Assembly: GCA_023415055.1 (NCBI GenBank)
Contig: JAEZLZ010000032.1
Span: 1-48,072 of the forward strand
DNA length: 48,072 nt
Direction of reading: 5' to 3'
Origin: Bacillota bacterium
Lineage (GTDB): Bacteria; Bacillota; Clostridia; Lachnospirales; Lachnospiraceae
Shown: one piece after another, positions 1 through 8,040 of the stretch
How the letters are laid out: each line of letters opens with the position of its first letter
Numbering within the stretch: position 1 is the stretch's first letter
The notes under the pieces: generated by a model
Databases searched by the model: none
What the model was told of the DNA's origin: nothing
What the model saw: only the letters and a program-made list of their open reading frames with translations
Program-made: the position numbers and the translations under genes

Positions 1-77
1 GCTGACACATTTATCTACGGGCGTGTTGTCCCAATTTGAAATTCCGTCAGCCAATCACCTTCATTATAAAATAAAAG

Positions 78-102
78 AGTGAAGGCTGCTTGAACCTTCA
101 CT
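78..102. terminator. Small hairpin at the window's left edge
   Basis: An 8-bp perfect stem (AGTGAAGG 78-85 with CCTTCACT 95-102) closes a 9-nt loop. Read on the minus strand it is followed by a T-rich run; on the plus strand the tail is only TATATATT. It could end a gene lying left of the window. Bases 1-77 hold no complete gene; two short frames close at 39 and 79 and could be the tail of an upstream gene, which cannot be decided here. Confidence 0.35.
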
Positions 103-137
103 TATATATTACGAATTTGAATTTGTAGGTGGAAGAA

Positions 138-641
138 ATGATATTTGAATCAGAAAGATTAAGCTTTAGGTTAATTGAGCAGGGGGATTTGGACGACATT
201 TCCAATAATATATGGGGCAACAGTGAGACAATGCGATTCTGTGGAGGCGTGATTTCAAAAGAGAAAATTTCTCAAATTATAGAATACAGTCTCTGTCAGT
301 ATAACACGTACGGCAATGCAATTTTTGCGGTAACCCAAAATGATGAGCTATTGGGAATTTGTGGAGGAAAACTTGACGAGGATGATCCACTTCACGTTGA
401 GCTGGTTATTCACCTTGCAAAAGAATACCAGCATCAAGGATATGGTACAGAGGCTTTGAAAGCATATGTTGAATGGCTCAAGGACGGAAATAGGGCTACA
501 TGTATATATGCTTCAGTACACCCAGATAATCATGCTTCATTAAACATTACAAGAAAATGTGGTCTTGTTCAATGTGGTTTCAGGCAGTATGAAGATACAG
601 GATTTGTGGATGAACCATATTTTGAGCTTAATCTTGGTTAG
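138..641 (+). CDS. GNAT family N-acetyltransferase
   Basis: A GNAT-fold acetyltransferase of about 167 residues, resembling the RimJ/RimL-type group that transfers acetyl from acetyl-CoA to an amine. The N-terminus (FESERLSFRLI) is the usual first strand of the family. The acetyl-CoA loop is visible around residues 95-105 as EYQHQGYGTEAL (the Q/R-x-x-G-x-G/A type), and the typical C-terminal HPDNHASLNITRKCGL segment follows. I chose the ATG at 138 because AGGTGG lies 5 nt upstream; an in-frame GTG at 129 has no ribosome binding site. The substrate cannot be read from sequence, and the gene stands alone. Confidence 0.85.
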   Translation: MIFESERLSFRLIEQGDLDDISNNIWGNSETMRFCGGVISKEKISQIIEYSLCQYNTYGNAIFAVTQNDELLGICGGKLDEDDPLHVELVIHLAKEYQHQGYGTEALKAYVEWLKDGNRATCIYASVHPDNHASLNITRKCGLVQCGFRQYEDTGFVDEPYFELNLG

Positions 642-747
642 AACAATTAGATATATAAATGTTACGAAACTAACGTTGTTTGGGTATCAGGTTGGAAAAT
701 TGTGATAAAATGTACAAAAGGTAAGAATTACCTGTAGCAAGAGAACC

Positions 748-827
748 ACTGCGCAAGCAGTTTAGTGCTTTTTATCTAATGTGTAATAAAAGAACCCAAT
801 TTAGCAGAGCATTTTATGCCCTGCTAA
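748..827 (+). other. Intergenic region with two hairpins
   Basis: The 409-nt stretch between 642 and 1050 has no convincing gene. It holds a short hairpin with a GCAA tetraloop (ACTGC 748-752, GCAGT 757-761) followed by CTTTTT at 769-773, and a second hairpin (TTAGCAG 801-807 with CTGCTAA 821-827) with an inner GCAT/ATGC stem. Either could end transcription of the acetyltransferase gene, but both are weak. The rest up to the regulator gene shows nothing I can name. Confidence 0.4.
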
Positions 828-1050
828 AATAATATTAATTTTCAACCATATGTTGTGACAGAGCCAATAACAATAAAGTTAAATCGGAATTGATAAATAT
901 TGGGATATAAAGATTTTTTATATGTCCACGCCTTAAAACGCCTAAAAAGTAGAGTTGCAACTGCCAGTTGCTTAAGTTCAAAGCCGATTTGGTGGAATGC
1001 AACCGCACCGAATGTTAAAATTGAATTTAGAAAAACAGGAGGGTGTCATT

Positions 1051-1692
1051 ATGACTTTTGGAGGAAAACTTCAATTATTAAGAAAACAAAAGGGTATGTC
1101 GCAAGAACAGCTTGCTTCACAACTGACTGTATCAAGACAGGCTATTTCAAAATGGGAATTAGACAGTTCTTTACCCGATATCGAAAATGTTATCCAACTA
1201 AGTAAATTATTCGGTGTATCAACTGATTACTTGCTTAACGATGAAATTGAAAACGATTCAGATATTTCTGCTGTAAAAATCAATGAAAATTATATGAAGG
1301 CTGAAATGCGTATAAAAATTTCTTTTATTATTGGAATTGGGATAATGGTGATAGGGCTTTTAATTTCTTTTATTAGTTGGAGAGAATACCAAACAGAAAT
1401 AGCAGTAAGCATAGGAATTGTTGTGCAAATTTTTGGAATTATTATATTTGAACTGATGCAAAGTAGATGTAGTATTTCAAGAAAATTTAGTGTAAGAAGA
1501 AGATTTTATTCTATATCATTATGGATAATTTGTCCGTTTCTTGCACGTTTCCTGTCATGCATAGCATTAGATATAAATCCTAAGCCATATTCACATTGGA
1601 CAACGCTGATTGCTCCAGCTATTATTTACTTTGCGATATGTGTTTCCACTACTTTTATTATAAGAATGATAAAAACAAAAGCTAAGAAGTAA
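1051..1692 (+). CDS. XRE-family HTH regulator with membrane domain
   Basis: A 213-residue protein with an N-terminal Cro/CI-type helix-turn-helix (about residues 5-60; the SQEQLASQLTVSRQAISKWE segment is diagnostic) and a C-terminal half with four predicted membrane helices (about 89-109, 117-134, 155-172, 183-205). Membrane-tethered XRE proteins of this layout are common in Firmicutes and usually control a neighbouring small membrane gene or transporter; no target is evident here. The ATG at 1051 has AGGAGGG 7 nt upstream. A longer in-frame start at 997 would add 18 residues and lacks a ribosome binding site. Confidence 0.85.
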   Translation: MTFGGKLQLLRKQKGMSQEQLASQLTVSRQAISKWELDSSLPDIENVIQLSKLFGVSTDYLLNDEIENDSDISAVKINENYMKAEMRIKISFIIGIGIMVIGLLISFISWREYQTEIAVSIGIVVQIFGIIIFELMQSRCSISRKFSVRRRFYSISLWIICPFLARFLSCIALDINPKPYSHWTTLIAPAIIYFAICVSTTFIIRMIKTKAKK

Positions 1693-1752
1693 AATGAGCA
1701 CACTCCATAGTTCGCATTCTCATTACAAATACGAAATGAGAGGGGGAGCATT

Positions 1753-1818
1753 TTGAGAAAGTCAGTATTTATTGGGATAGGGATATATGTATTTGGTTTT
1801 ATACTGCTATACAAGTAA
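1753..1818 (+). CDS. Possible 21-residue hydrophobic peptide
   Basis: A TTG-started frame directly downstream of the XRE gene would encode MRKSVFIGIGIYVFGFILLY plus a final Lys. It has a G-rich segment (AGGGGGAG) about 5 nt upstream and one strongly hydrophobic stretch. It may be a real small membrane peptide, the beginning of a gene cut short, or chance. There is no homology basis for a function. Confidence 0.2.
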   Translation: MRKSVFIGIGIYVFGFILLYK

Positions 1819-1910
1819 TAGAGATGAATAGTGAAAAAGGAATGTTTCGGATAGAAAAAATCTTTATAACGAGCCAATATTATTCAACAACGAAATGAAA
1901 TAGTACAACA

Positions 1911-1958
1911 ACGCAGGATTAAGCCGTGCCCCGGGCACCTCTTTCTCCTGCGTTTTTT
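1911..1958 (+). terminator. Strong intrinsic terminator
   Basis: Stem ACGCAGGA (1911-1918) with TCCTGCGT (1946-1953), an inner stem GTGCC/GGCAC (1926-1930/1934-1938), then a run of six T from 1953. It ends the XRE gene unit. The outer stem is nearly identical to the hairpin at 20733-20774. Confidence 0.85.
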
Positions 1959-2074
1959 GCATGAAATAGAACGATCTCTGGAACAAATCATTAAATAATA
2001 TAAGATATATTGGGTAGAAACTTTACTAGAAATACCATATAATAGTAGTTAATAAATCGAACGCTGAGGTAAGT

Positions 2075-2520
2075 ATGGGGAAATTAATAATATTTGGCGA
2101 GAAACTTGAAGGAATAGAGTATGTTAATAGAATAGGAGTTTATGGTATCGCTTTTAATAACGAGGGAAAAATTGCATTAATCAAGACACCTGGAGGGCTC
2201 TTCTTGCCTGGAGGAGAATACAGAGAGCCACAGAATGTGCCTTCATAGAGAATTTATGGAGGAGACAGGATATAAGATTTCAATCGGAAAGTATATTGGT
2301 AAGGCTACTCTGTATCATATTACAAAAGCAAACAAATATATGAATGGAATAGGTTGTTTTTATATTGTAAAGCTTAAAGAAAAAATAAGTGATGGTATTG
2401 AAAAAGACCATGTGAGTTCTTATTTTTTAGCCTATCATTAGATGAGAATAGTATTACGCCAAGAAGATTACTGAGGCATATTGTTGGGACTTTTACCAGA
2501 AACATCAAAAATATGCTTGA
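2075..2520 (+). pseudogene. Decayed Nudix hydrolase gene
   Basis: A Nudix gene broken into three frames. It starts well (TGAGGTAA, then ATG 2075) and reads normally through LIKTPGGLFLPGGEY, then hits a stop at 2246-2248. The Nudix box resumes in another frame as REFMEETGY (from about 2235) and continues to about 2410. Further shifts bring the C-terminal part back as ENSITPR and then ITEAYCWDFYQKHQKYA ending at TGA 2518-2520. Between GG and RE of the Nudix box about three residues are missing, so the first lesion looks like a small deletion. The overall length (about 148 codons) fits an ordinary single-domain Nudix enzyme. It cannot make an active protein. Confidence 0.75.
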
Positions 2521-2860
2521 CTCTTATCTTGAAGCAAAAGGTCTTGCACTTGTTGACGATATTTCAGGTTTATCAAACAATAGAGCTGGAAAAATATATC
2601 TTGCAGGATTGATTAGAGAGTATTCACAAAAGAGTAAGGGATTCTGTGTAATGTTTATTGATTGTGATAATCTAAAGAGATATAATCAAGTAAGCTATGA
2701 GTCGGGAAATCAGATGATTAGATATCTAAGCCAAATAATGACCAATACTATAAAAGATGAGGATAAGGTATATCGATGGCTATCGGGAGATGAATTTATA
2801 GTTATTGTTAATGAGATAGATAAACATGATGCAAGTTCGACTCTTCCAGGCTTTTGCTGA
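2521..2860 (+). pseudogene. GGDEF-domain fragment (diguanylate cyclase relic)
   Basis: Immediately after the broken Nudix gene an open frame encodes a partial GGDEF domain. It contains ALVDDISGLSNNRAGK (the usual D-x-LTGLxNRR region), CVMFIDCDNLKRYNQ (the metal-binding FIDIDNFK region) and WLSGDEFIVIV, where the signature GGDEF is SGDEF. The protein has no proper start of its own, and the frame ends at 2858-2860 before the domain is complete. A related frame after 2860 (LFQAFAEAFNQTF) suggests one more frameshift. I read it as a truncated relic of a diguanylate cyclase-like protein, not a working c-di-GMP enzyme. Bases 2861-3065 hold only its decayed tail and the next gene's leader. Confidence 0.6.
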
Positions 2861-3065
2861 AGCTTTTAATCAAACCTTTGCCATGTAGAATGATGATTAT
2901 TCAGGTAAAGCGTACCTTATATAGAATAAGGATGTTTCTGTATATATCAAATTTTATGAGAAATGGTAGGAATTGAAATTAACACGATCTACCAGATCAC
3001 GCAACACATCTTTACAACCACCATCACATAGGAGCTGTTTCGAAAAAAAGGAGGATGTTATACAA

Positions 3066-4634
3066 ATGATGCAAAAGGATATGAAACGAATGAAATCCAT
3101 AGGTAAAGTGTTTTTCACTGCGTTAGTAGTATGTTTATTAATTGCGCTAATTCCTACCAATGTGCAAGGAGCCACAAAAAAAGTAACATTACTGCAGGAC
3201 CATTATTATGGTTCTTATGATGATACGGACAGTAGCTATTATTATTTGTATCCAAATGACAAATATAAAGATTACAAAAAATTCATGAAGTTTACCTATA
3301 AAATCTCCGACGATAGTGTGATCGGGTTAAGAATTAATGGTAATGTTAATTTTAACAGTGAAATATTAGAAGAAGATAAATACGGAAATCAGATTTGCAT
3401 TGCTCCCAACGATATAAAAGTTCATGCATTGGGCCCTGGAACCGCAACCCTTAAAGTATACAACGGGAAGAAATTAATCGATTCTTACTCCTTTACAGTC
3501 GTTTCAGATATCGCATATTCACCAAGCAGCTTTGTTAGTACTGACGGAGAGCATCTTTCGGATGGTGCGTTAGCAAAGGAAAAGAAACTGTTAAAGCAAT
3601 TTATCATGGAAGCTGCTGATGCGAAATACACTACAACAAATCAAAGAATTAAAGCTGCTCTGGATGCAAATATAGCATACGGCGGAAAAATAATGTCTGA
3701 AAAGGAATATAATAAACTAGATGATAAGTATGGAGATGGTTTAGGGGACCGCTATCTTACAGCGTACTCCAGATTAATTGATAAGAATGCAACTGTCCAG
3801 GGATATGCAGAAGCGAATAAAATAATGTTAAGTAATATGGGATTTCGATGTGAGGCTGATCAAGATGATCCCGGCTCGGCATGCAATTATTTGGAGATTT
3901 ATATGAGGAATGAAAGCTATGAGGAGCAAATAAAAGATAGAGATGAATTTTTCAGACAGTATAATGAGGATGAAGAATTCCGCGAGGAATATGGCGAATT
4001 GGATGAGGATGATTTAGATACTGAGATTAAAAAAGGAGAGTTCGAGACGATAGAGTTTTCTGCAACGAATAAATTGACATCGGAATATGATTTTAGTGCA
4101 GAGGATAAAGACAGTATTTATAATCGAACACATCTACCGGCATGGATTATTGGAGAAGACACAAAACTACAGGTCATTAGTGAAGGACAGATATTAAGCT
4201 TATCCTCCAGTGATATGAATAACAATCTTTACTCTTCCAATACCTCAATAGTAAAAGTGGAGAATGGATCAATCAAAGGAGTTAAACCGGGAATTGCGAT
4301 TGTCTACAGATATAATGATACCTACTGCGATGTATTTTTGGTGATGGTAAAGAAAAAAGGTTCTGCGAAAACGATCAATGCAAAGGTTTATGATAAATCC
4401 GTAAAGTCGTATTTCACAGACTCTGATTATGCTCCCTACATATACGGCGGACAAAGGGAAAGTAATCGAATTGAAGACTGGGAAAGTCTTCGTCTCTATG
4501 AATTGGAACCTATTTTTGGACATGGTGGAAGACTGGTGACAAAATATTCGAAAGGGATTTTGAAATGCTACTTGGAAGAGGAAGGTGATCGGCAGCAGCT
4601 TCATTCAATAGGTACAAGTAGATATGCAAAATAA
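3066..4634 (+). CDS. Secreted Ig-like protein with degenerate transglutaminase domain
   Basis: A 522-residue exported protein. A signal peptide covers roughly residues 11-35, ending at NVQGA. A bacterial Ig-like (Big_2-type) domain follows at about 75-147, recognisable by the LGPGTATLKVYNGKKLID segment. A middle region (about 165-275) resembles the transglutaminase-like fold: NATVQGYAEANKIMLSNMGF at 241-260 matches the G-V-C-x-G-Y-A-x-A-F segment of that family, but the catalytic Cys is Val and the following His-containing strand reads ACNYLEIY. A second Ig-like domain sits at about 373-440. It is probably a surface binding or structural protein. I chose ATG 3066 over the frame opening at 2973 because GGAGG lies 11 nt upstream; this spacing is a little long. 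Confidence 0.6.
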   Translation: MMQKDMKRMKSIGKVFFTALVVCLLIALIPTNVQGATKKVTLLQDHYYGSYDDTDSSYYYLYPNDKYKDYKKFMKFTYKISDDSVIGLRINGNVNFNSEILEEDKYGNQICIAPNDIKVHALGPGTATLKVYNGKKLIDSYSFTVVSDIAYSPSSFVSTDGEHLSDGALAKEKKLLKQFIMEAADAKYTTTNQRIKAALDANIAYGGKIMSEKEYNKLDDKYGDGLGDRYLTAYSRLIDKNATVQGYAEANKIMLSNMGFRCEADQDDPGSACNYLEIYMRNESYEEQIKDRDEFFRQYNEDEEFREEYGELDEDDLDTEIKKGEFETIEFSATNKLTSEYDFSAEDKDSIYNRTHLPAWIIGEDTKLQVISEGQILSLSSSDMNNNLYSSNTSIVKVENGSIKGVKPGIAIVYRYNDTYCDVFLVMVKKKGSAKTINAKVYDKSVKSYFTDSDYAPYIYGGQRESNRIEDWESLRLYELEPIFGHGGRLVTKYSKGILKCYLEEEGDRQQLHSIGTSRYAK

Positions 4635-4845
4635 GGATACGTTGATAAAAAGCATAAGGTCTTATCTTTATAACAACCAAAAAGGATTGAAATACAAATG
4701 GACATTGACGTTATAAACGATCTTCTATTGCAACGAGGGGCATGATTTTTTGCAATGACACAATTCTTGTCGTAAAGCGTTCTATGTTGGGGTACTTGTT
4801 GATATTATAATGTGATTTAGTTCAATTTCACATAGGGGATAAGGG

Positions 4846-5685
4846 ATGGAGAATAATCGAAATGTAATAAAGAGAATAGAGGAATATTGCCTGAAGAAGC
4901 CATCAGTGTATGAAGCAAGGCCCTTTGGAAGGTATCCGATCTGTTATAAGGTAATGGGTAAAATATTTGCACAGCTCAACCCGGAAGAGCATTTTTATAA
5001 GATAACCTTAAAAAGCGAACCGGGAAAAGCGTACCTTTACCGGGAAATATATCCAGAGGTGGTCGTACGTGGATATCATTGTCCGCCTGTTCAGCAGCCA
5101 TATTGGAATACGATTGATTTGGATGCATTCATTGATATGGAAATGTTATTTCAGATGATTGATGAAGCCTATGACGCGGTTGTCTCAAAACTCAGCAAAA
5201 AGGAGAAAAGGCAGCGATTAGCCTTGTCTGAACTGGAATTTAGGGATACGGATGGGGACGATCCAGATTTTGCAATGCTTTGTGGAAGACTCGATCTTTC
5301 CCTGGATGAATTAGTCGGCAAGAAATTTCAGAGAAGCCAATATGACCAATATAATCAAAGAGATAGTATCCATGATGTGATTGTAGCCTACCGTAAAGGA
5401 GACCCGGTTGCCTGTGGTGCCTTTAAAATGTATGATGAGGACCATGCGGAATTAAAACGTATCTTCACCGATCCATCTGCTCGTAATATAGGGCTGGGCA
5501 GTGAGCTGGTCCGAAGACTGGAGGCAAAGGCAAAAATCAAAGGATACAAGTGGTGCATCTTAGAAACCGGAAAACCGCTGGAGGCAGCCTGTCATGTATA
5601 TCAAAAAGCCGGATATCAGGTAATACCGAATTACGGACAATACGCTGATATGCCAAATTCAATCTGCATGGAGCGAAAAATCTGA
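4846..5685 (+). CDS. MmcQ/YjbR-like domain fused to GNAT acetyltransferase
   Basis: A two-domain protein of 279 residues. The N-terminal ~115 residues match the MmcQ/YjbR (DUF419, CyaY-like fold) family: EARPFGRYPICYKVMGKIFA and the later YWNTIDLD segment are typical. The C-terminal part (about 125-279) is a GNAT acetyltransferase with its acetyl-CoA loop at PSARNIGLGSELVRRLE and the usual YQKAGYQVIPNYG ending. The linker (about 115-150) is charged and Asp-rich. The biological substrate is unknown. The 211-nt gap before it contains a TATAAT-like element near 4806 but no clear promoter. Confidence 0.8.
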   Translation: MENNRNVIKRIEEYCLKKPSVYEARPFGRYPICYKVMGKIFAQLNPEEHFYKITLKSEPGKAYLYREIYPEVVVRGYHCPPVQQPYWNTIDLDAFIDMEMLFQMIDEAYDAVVSKLSKKEKRQRLALSELEFRDTDGDDPDFAMLCGRLDLSLDELVGKKFQRSQYDQYNQRDSIHDVIVAYRKGDPVACGAFKMYDEDHAELKRIFTDPSARNIGLGSELVRRLEAKAKIKGYKWCILETGKPLEAACHVYQKAGYQVIPNYGQYADMPNSICMERKI

Positions 5686-5696
5686 TTCAGACCGGA

Positions 5697-5786
5697 GTAA
5701 CCAACACAGAACTAATCAATACCGTACGAACGGATATTAGGGTAACCAATGCAGAACTAATCAATATCGCACCAACGGATATTCGG
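5697..5786 (+). repeat. Two tandem copies of a 45-bp repeat
   Basis: Two adjacent imperfect copies (5697-5741 and 5742-5786) begin with GTAACCAA and share AGAACTAATCAATA and AACGGATATT. The period is 45 bp, a multiple of three, and one frame stays open across both copies and on to 5850, but it has no start codon. It fills most of the gap between the fusion gene and the Nudix gene. Confidence 0.8.
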
Positions 5787-5835
5787 TTAAACACAGGCAG
5801 TATGATTGATAAAAGTATTATATGGAGAAAATATC

Positions 5836-6402
5836 ATGGAGTACATTAAAGCAATAGAAGATTATAACCCTGTGAATGAACAGGAGATGCAGGATAAGAA
5901 GGTTATCTTAGACTATATCAGATTTTTTGGTAAGAATGTTTTGTTTAGAGAGAATGAAATTGCACATATAACAAGCTCCGGGTTTATTATGAATAAATCC
6001 TTGGATAAGGTGTTATTAGTACATCATAATATTCGAAATGTTTGGTCATGGACAGGAGGACATGCTGACGGAGAGGAGGATTTGCTGCAGGTATCAATGA
6101 AGGAGGCAGCAGAAGAAACGGGTATTACAGACATATATCCTCTCGCGGACGCAGTAGCTTCAATCGATATACTGCCGGTATATGGACATATTAAAAAATC
6201 GAAATATGTCAATGTTCACCTGCATTTATCGGTTGCATATATATTAATAACAGATGAGAACAATGAAGTACGAATTTGCGCGGAAGAAAACAGTGGAGTG
6301 GAATGGTTTCCTGTTGAAAAATTCACGGATCAATACTTTGATAAAAGCGATGTTTACTTGTACAATAAGTTAATATCCTTTGCACAAAAATTTTCGAGCT
6401 AA
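5836..6402 (+). CDS. Nudix hydrolase
   Basis: A 188-residue Nudix protein that hydrolyses a nucleoside diphosphate linked to some moiety X. The Nudix box is intact: GGHADGEEDLLQVSMKEAAE followed by ETG, with Lys in place of the usual Arg of the REUXEE motif. The strand before it (SWTGGHADGEED) and the segment with LHLSVAYILI are typical of the fold. I chose ATG 5836 with GGAG 8 nt upstream; a TTG at 5806 would add ten residues without a ribosome binding site. It converges with the NTPase gene to the right, leaving only 14 nt between stops and no visible terminator. Confidence 0.85.
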   Translation: MEYIKAIEDYNPVNEQEMQDKKVILDYIRFFGKNVLFRENEIAHITSSGFIMNKSLDKVLLVHHNIRNVWSWTGGHADGEEDLLQVSMKEAAEETGITDIYPLADAVASIDILPVYGHIKKSKYVNVHLHLSVAYILITDENNEVRICAEENSGVEWFPVEKFTDQYFDKSDVYLYNKLISFAQKFSS

Positions 6403-6416
6403 ATATAGAAATTGAT

Positions 6417-6971
6417 TCAAATTTCATCCGTGATACCAAAATCAATCGTATCGATATCAATAAAAAACACGTCCGGTCGATTTGTCAGCTTTGCAGTAAA
6501 GTCGTTTGGTTCTTTTCGAATGGCTGCGATTACTCTTTTATCGAAGCATTTGATCACTTCATCCTGATATTGAAGTGCGTTGTTTTCTAAAAATCCGATT
6601 TCATCAATTACGATTAATTCGTCACTGCTTTGATAGCATTTGTGTAAAATATCGACACCAAGCTGATCAAAGGTATCCGGCAGCGGAAGCAAGGAAGTGC
6701 CTGCCTCGTTCCTGATCGCTATGATTCCATTGATGTCCGGATGATTGATATCACGAAGAACGACACATTTTGGAGCGTGCTTGTCATCACGGATGGCAAA
6801 AGTAATTATTCCTCCATAGGATACTTGCTCCTTGAGGATTTCATTTAATACGGTAGTCTTTCCGCTTTTTCTATTTCCGGTGATCAACAGATGTGGCTTG
6901 CCACTGTCATGAAAAGATTTCATAATATAATTCTTTCGTTGCATGATTTGCTCGATTAACGAATTCTTCAT
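6417..6971 (-). CDS. P-loop NTPase (THEP1/DUF2478-like) of the metal-uptake operon
   Basis: A 184-residue cytosolic NTPase. Walker A is ITGNRKSGKTTVLNEI near residues 30-45 and Walker B is ELIVIDEIGFLE near 118-129, a pattern seen in the nucleoside-triphosphatase THEP1/DUF2478-type families. Members sometimes sit beside molybdenum transport genes; that is family knowledge, and a role in metal or cofactor handling here is inference. It is the last gene of a five-gene leftward operon. The predicted start overlaps the end of the ModE-like gene by 65 nt; internal ATGs at 6944 and 6923 also lie inside the overlap. AAAGGAG stands about 13 nt before the 6971 start. Confidence 0.7.
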   Translation of the reverse strand: MKNSLIEQIMQRKNYIMKSFHDSGKPHLLITGNRKSGKTTVLNEILKEQVSYGGIITFAIRDDKHAPKCVVLRDINHPDINGIIAIRNEAGTSLLPLPDTFDQLGVDILHKCYQSSDELIVIDEIGFLENNALQYQDEVIKCFDKRVIAAIRKEPNDFTAKLTNRPDVFFIDIDTIDFGITDEI

Positions 6972-7236
6972 ATTTTTGTATAAACTCCTTTGCTTCCTTC
7001 GTAACTATGGATCCTCCTCCACTTTTTCCACCGGCATGTCCTTCCAAGAGCTTCATGGATAATTCCTTCTCGGCGTTTTTGATCATAGAGAATGCCTTGC
7101 TATACGACATATTCATATCAATGGCGGCTTTATTCAGAGAGCCCAACTCCTCGGTTTTTTTAAGCAGAGTCAATGGTCCGGGGCCAAAAAACTTTACATT
7201 GTTATTGACTAAAAATATTTTACTATTGAAATACAT
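6907..7236 (-). CDS. ModE-like winged-helix DNA-binding protein
   Basis: A 109-residue protein equal to the N-terminal DNA-binding domain of ModE, the molybdate-responsive regulator. The pattern is clear: FFGPGPLTLLKKTEELGSLN, then AAIDMNMSYSKAFSMI as the helix-turn-helix, then GGKSGGGSIVTKEAKEFIQK as the wing. The molybdate-binding TOBE/Mop domains of full-length ModE are absent, so it either senses metal indirectly or acts as a simple repressor. Its ribosome binding site (AGGTGA) overlaps the stop codon of the ABC ATPase gene, so the two are probably translationally coupled. It is the natural candidate to bind the Mo-box-like palindrome at 10209-10232. Confidence 0.8.
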   Translation of the reverse strand: MYFNSKIFLVNNNVKFFGPGPLTLLKKTEELGSLNKAAIDMNMSYSKAFSMIKNAEKELSMKLLEGHAGGKSGGGSIVTKEAKEFIQKYEEFVNRANHATKELYYEIFS

Positions 7237-7244
7237 TCGCTCAC

Positions 7245-8009
7245 CTATCCATTATAATACATAATATATTGGTTATCGTGCTTCAATATCTTAACTGGTC
7301 CATAAATTTCAATTAACTTTTCTTCGATGGAAGCTAATGCTTCTGTTTGTAAGTCAATCTCTGTTATTTGCTTGTTCTTTAGCAATATCATCTTATCACA
7401 ATAGTTCAGTGCATACTCCGGATCATGCATGGAGATGAAAGCACTTTTATCGTAGTCACGAATGATCTCTCGCAGCTTTTGCATAAGACGATGCTTGTTT
7501 ACCAGGTCTAAGCTGCTTTCGGGTTCATCTAAGAACATATATTTCCCGTTCTGTATCAAAGCCCTTGCGATTAGTACGAGCTGCTTCTGCCCTTCGCTTA
7601 ACTTCAAATAGTTTGTTTCGGCAAGGTCTGCAATTCCCAGCTTTTCAAGACATTTTCTGGCTTGCAGGGTATGTTCCCGGTTTGGCGTTTGAAACATGTC
7701 CAAAAAAGGGGTAACGCCCATGAGGACAACATCAATTACCGTTGTATCATAGACCAGATTACTTCGCTGAGGAACATAGCTGATCAGCTTAGCTCTTTCT
7801 TTTTCTTTTAGAGTCAGTATATCTTGATCATCTATCATTACATTTCCCGAAATGGCTTTCAATAATCCACAGATCGTCTTAATAATGGTGGTCTTACCGG
7901 CGCCGTTCAGGCCAAGAAGAGCATATAGCTTTCTTTCTTCTATGGTAAAGCTTAGGTCAGTGATACAGAACTCGCCGGGGTACCCGCTCGAAATATGATT
8001 GATTACCAT
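7245..8009 (-). CDS. FecE/BtuD-type ABC transporter ATPase
   Basis: The energy-supplying subunit of a type II ABC importer, about 254 residues. Walker A is LLGLNGAGKTTIIKTICGLL, the Q-loop reads ISYVPQRSN, the signature is LKLSEGQKQLVLIARAL (LSEGQ), Walker B is YMFLDEPESSLD, and the switch His is in AFISMHDPEYAL. It pairs with the permease encoded 31 nt upstream. I chose ATG 8009 because GGAG lies 11 nt upstream; a TTG at 8036 would leave only 2 nt to its Shine-Dalgarno sequence. Given the ModE-like gene and the Mo-box, molybdate or tungstate is the favoured substrate; an iron complex or cobalamin is the alternative. Confidence 0.85.
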   Translation of the reverse strand: MVINHISSGYPGEFCITDLSFTIEERKLYALLGLNGAGKTTIIKTICGLLKAISGNVMIDDQDILTLKEKERAKLISYVPQRSNLVYDTTVIDVVLMGVTPFLDMFQTPNREHTLQARKCLEKLGIADLAETNYLKLSEGQKQLVLIARALIQNGKYMFLDEPESSLDLVNKHRLMQKLREIIRDYDKSAFISMHDPEYALNYCDKMILLKNKQITEIDLQTEALASIEEKLIEIYGPVKILKHDNQYIMYYNG

Positions 8010-8040
8010 ATAAATTCGTTCTCCATTCTGCTGCAAATCC

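Noticed and set aside
900..1205. Open frame of 101 codons upstream of and overlapping the XRE gene
   Set aside because: It overlaps the well-supported XRE reading frame with a good ribosome binding site and has no family-like sequence.
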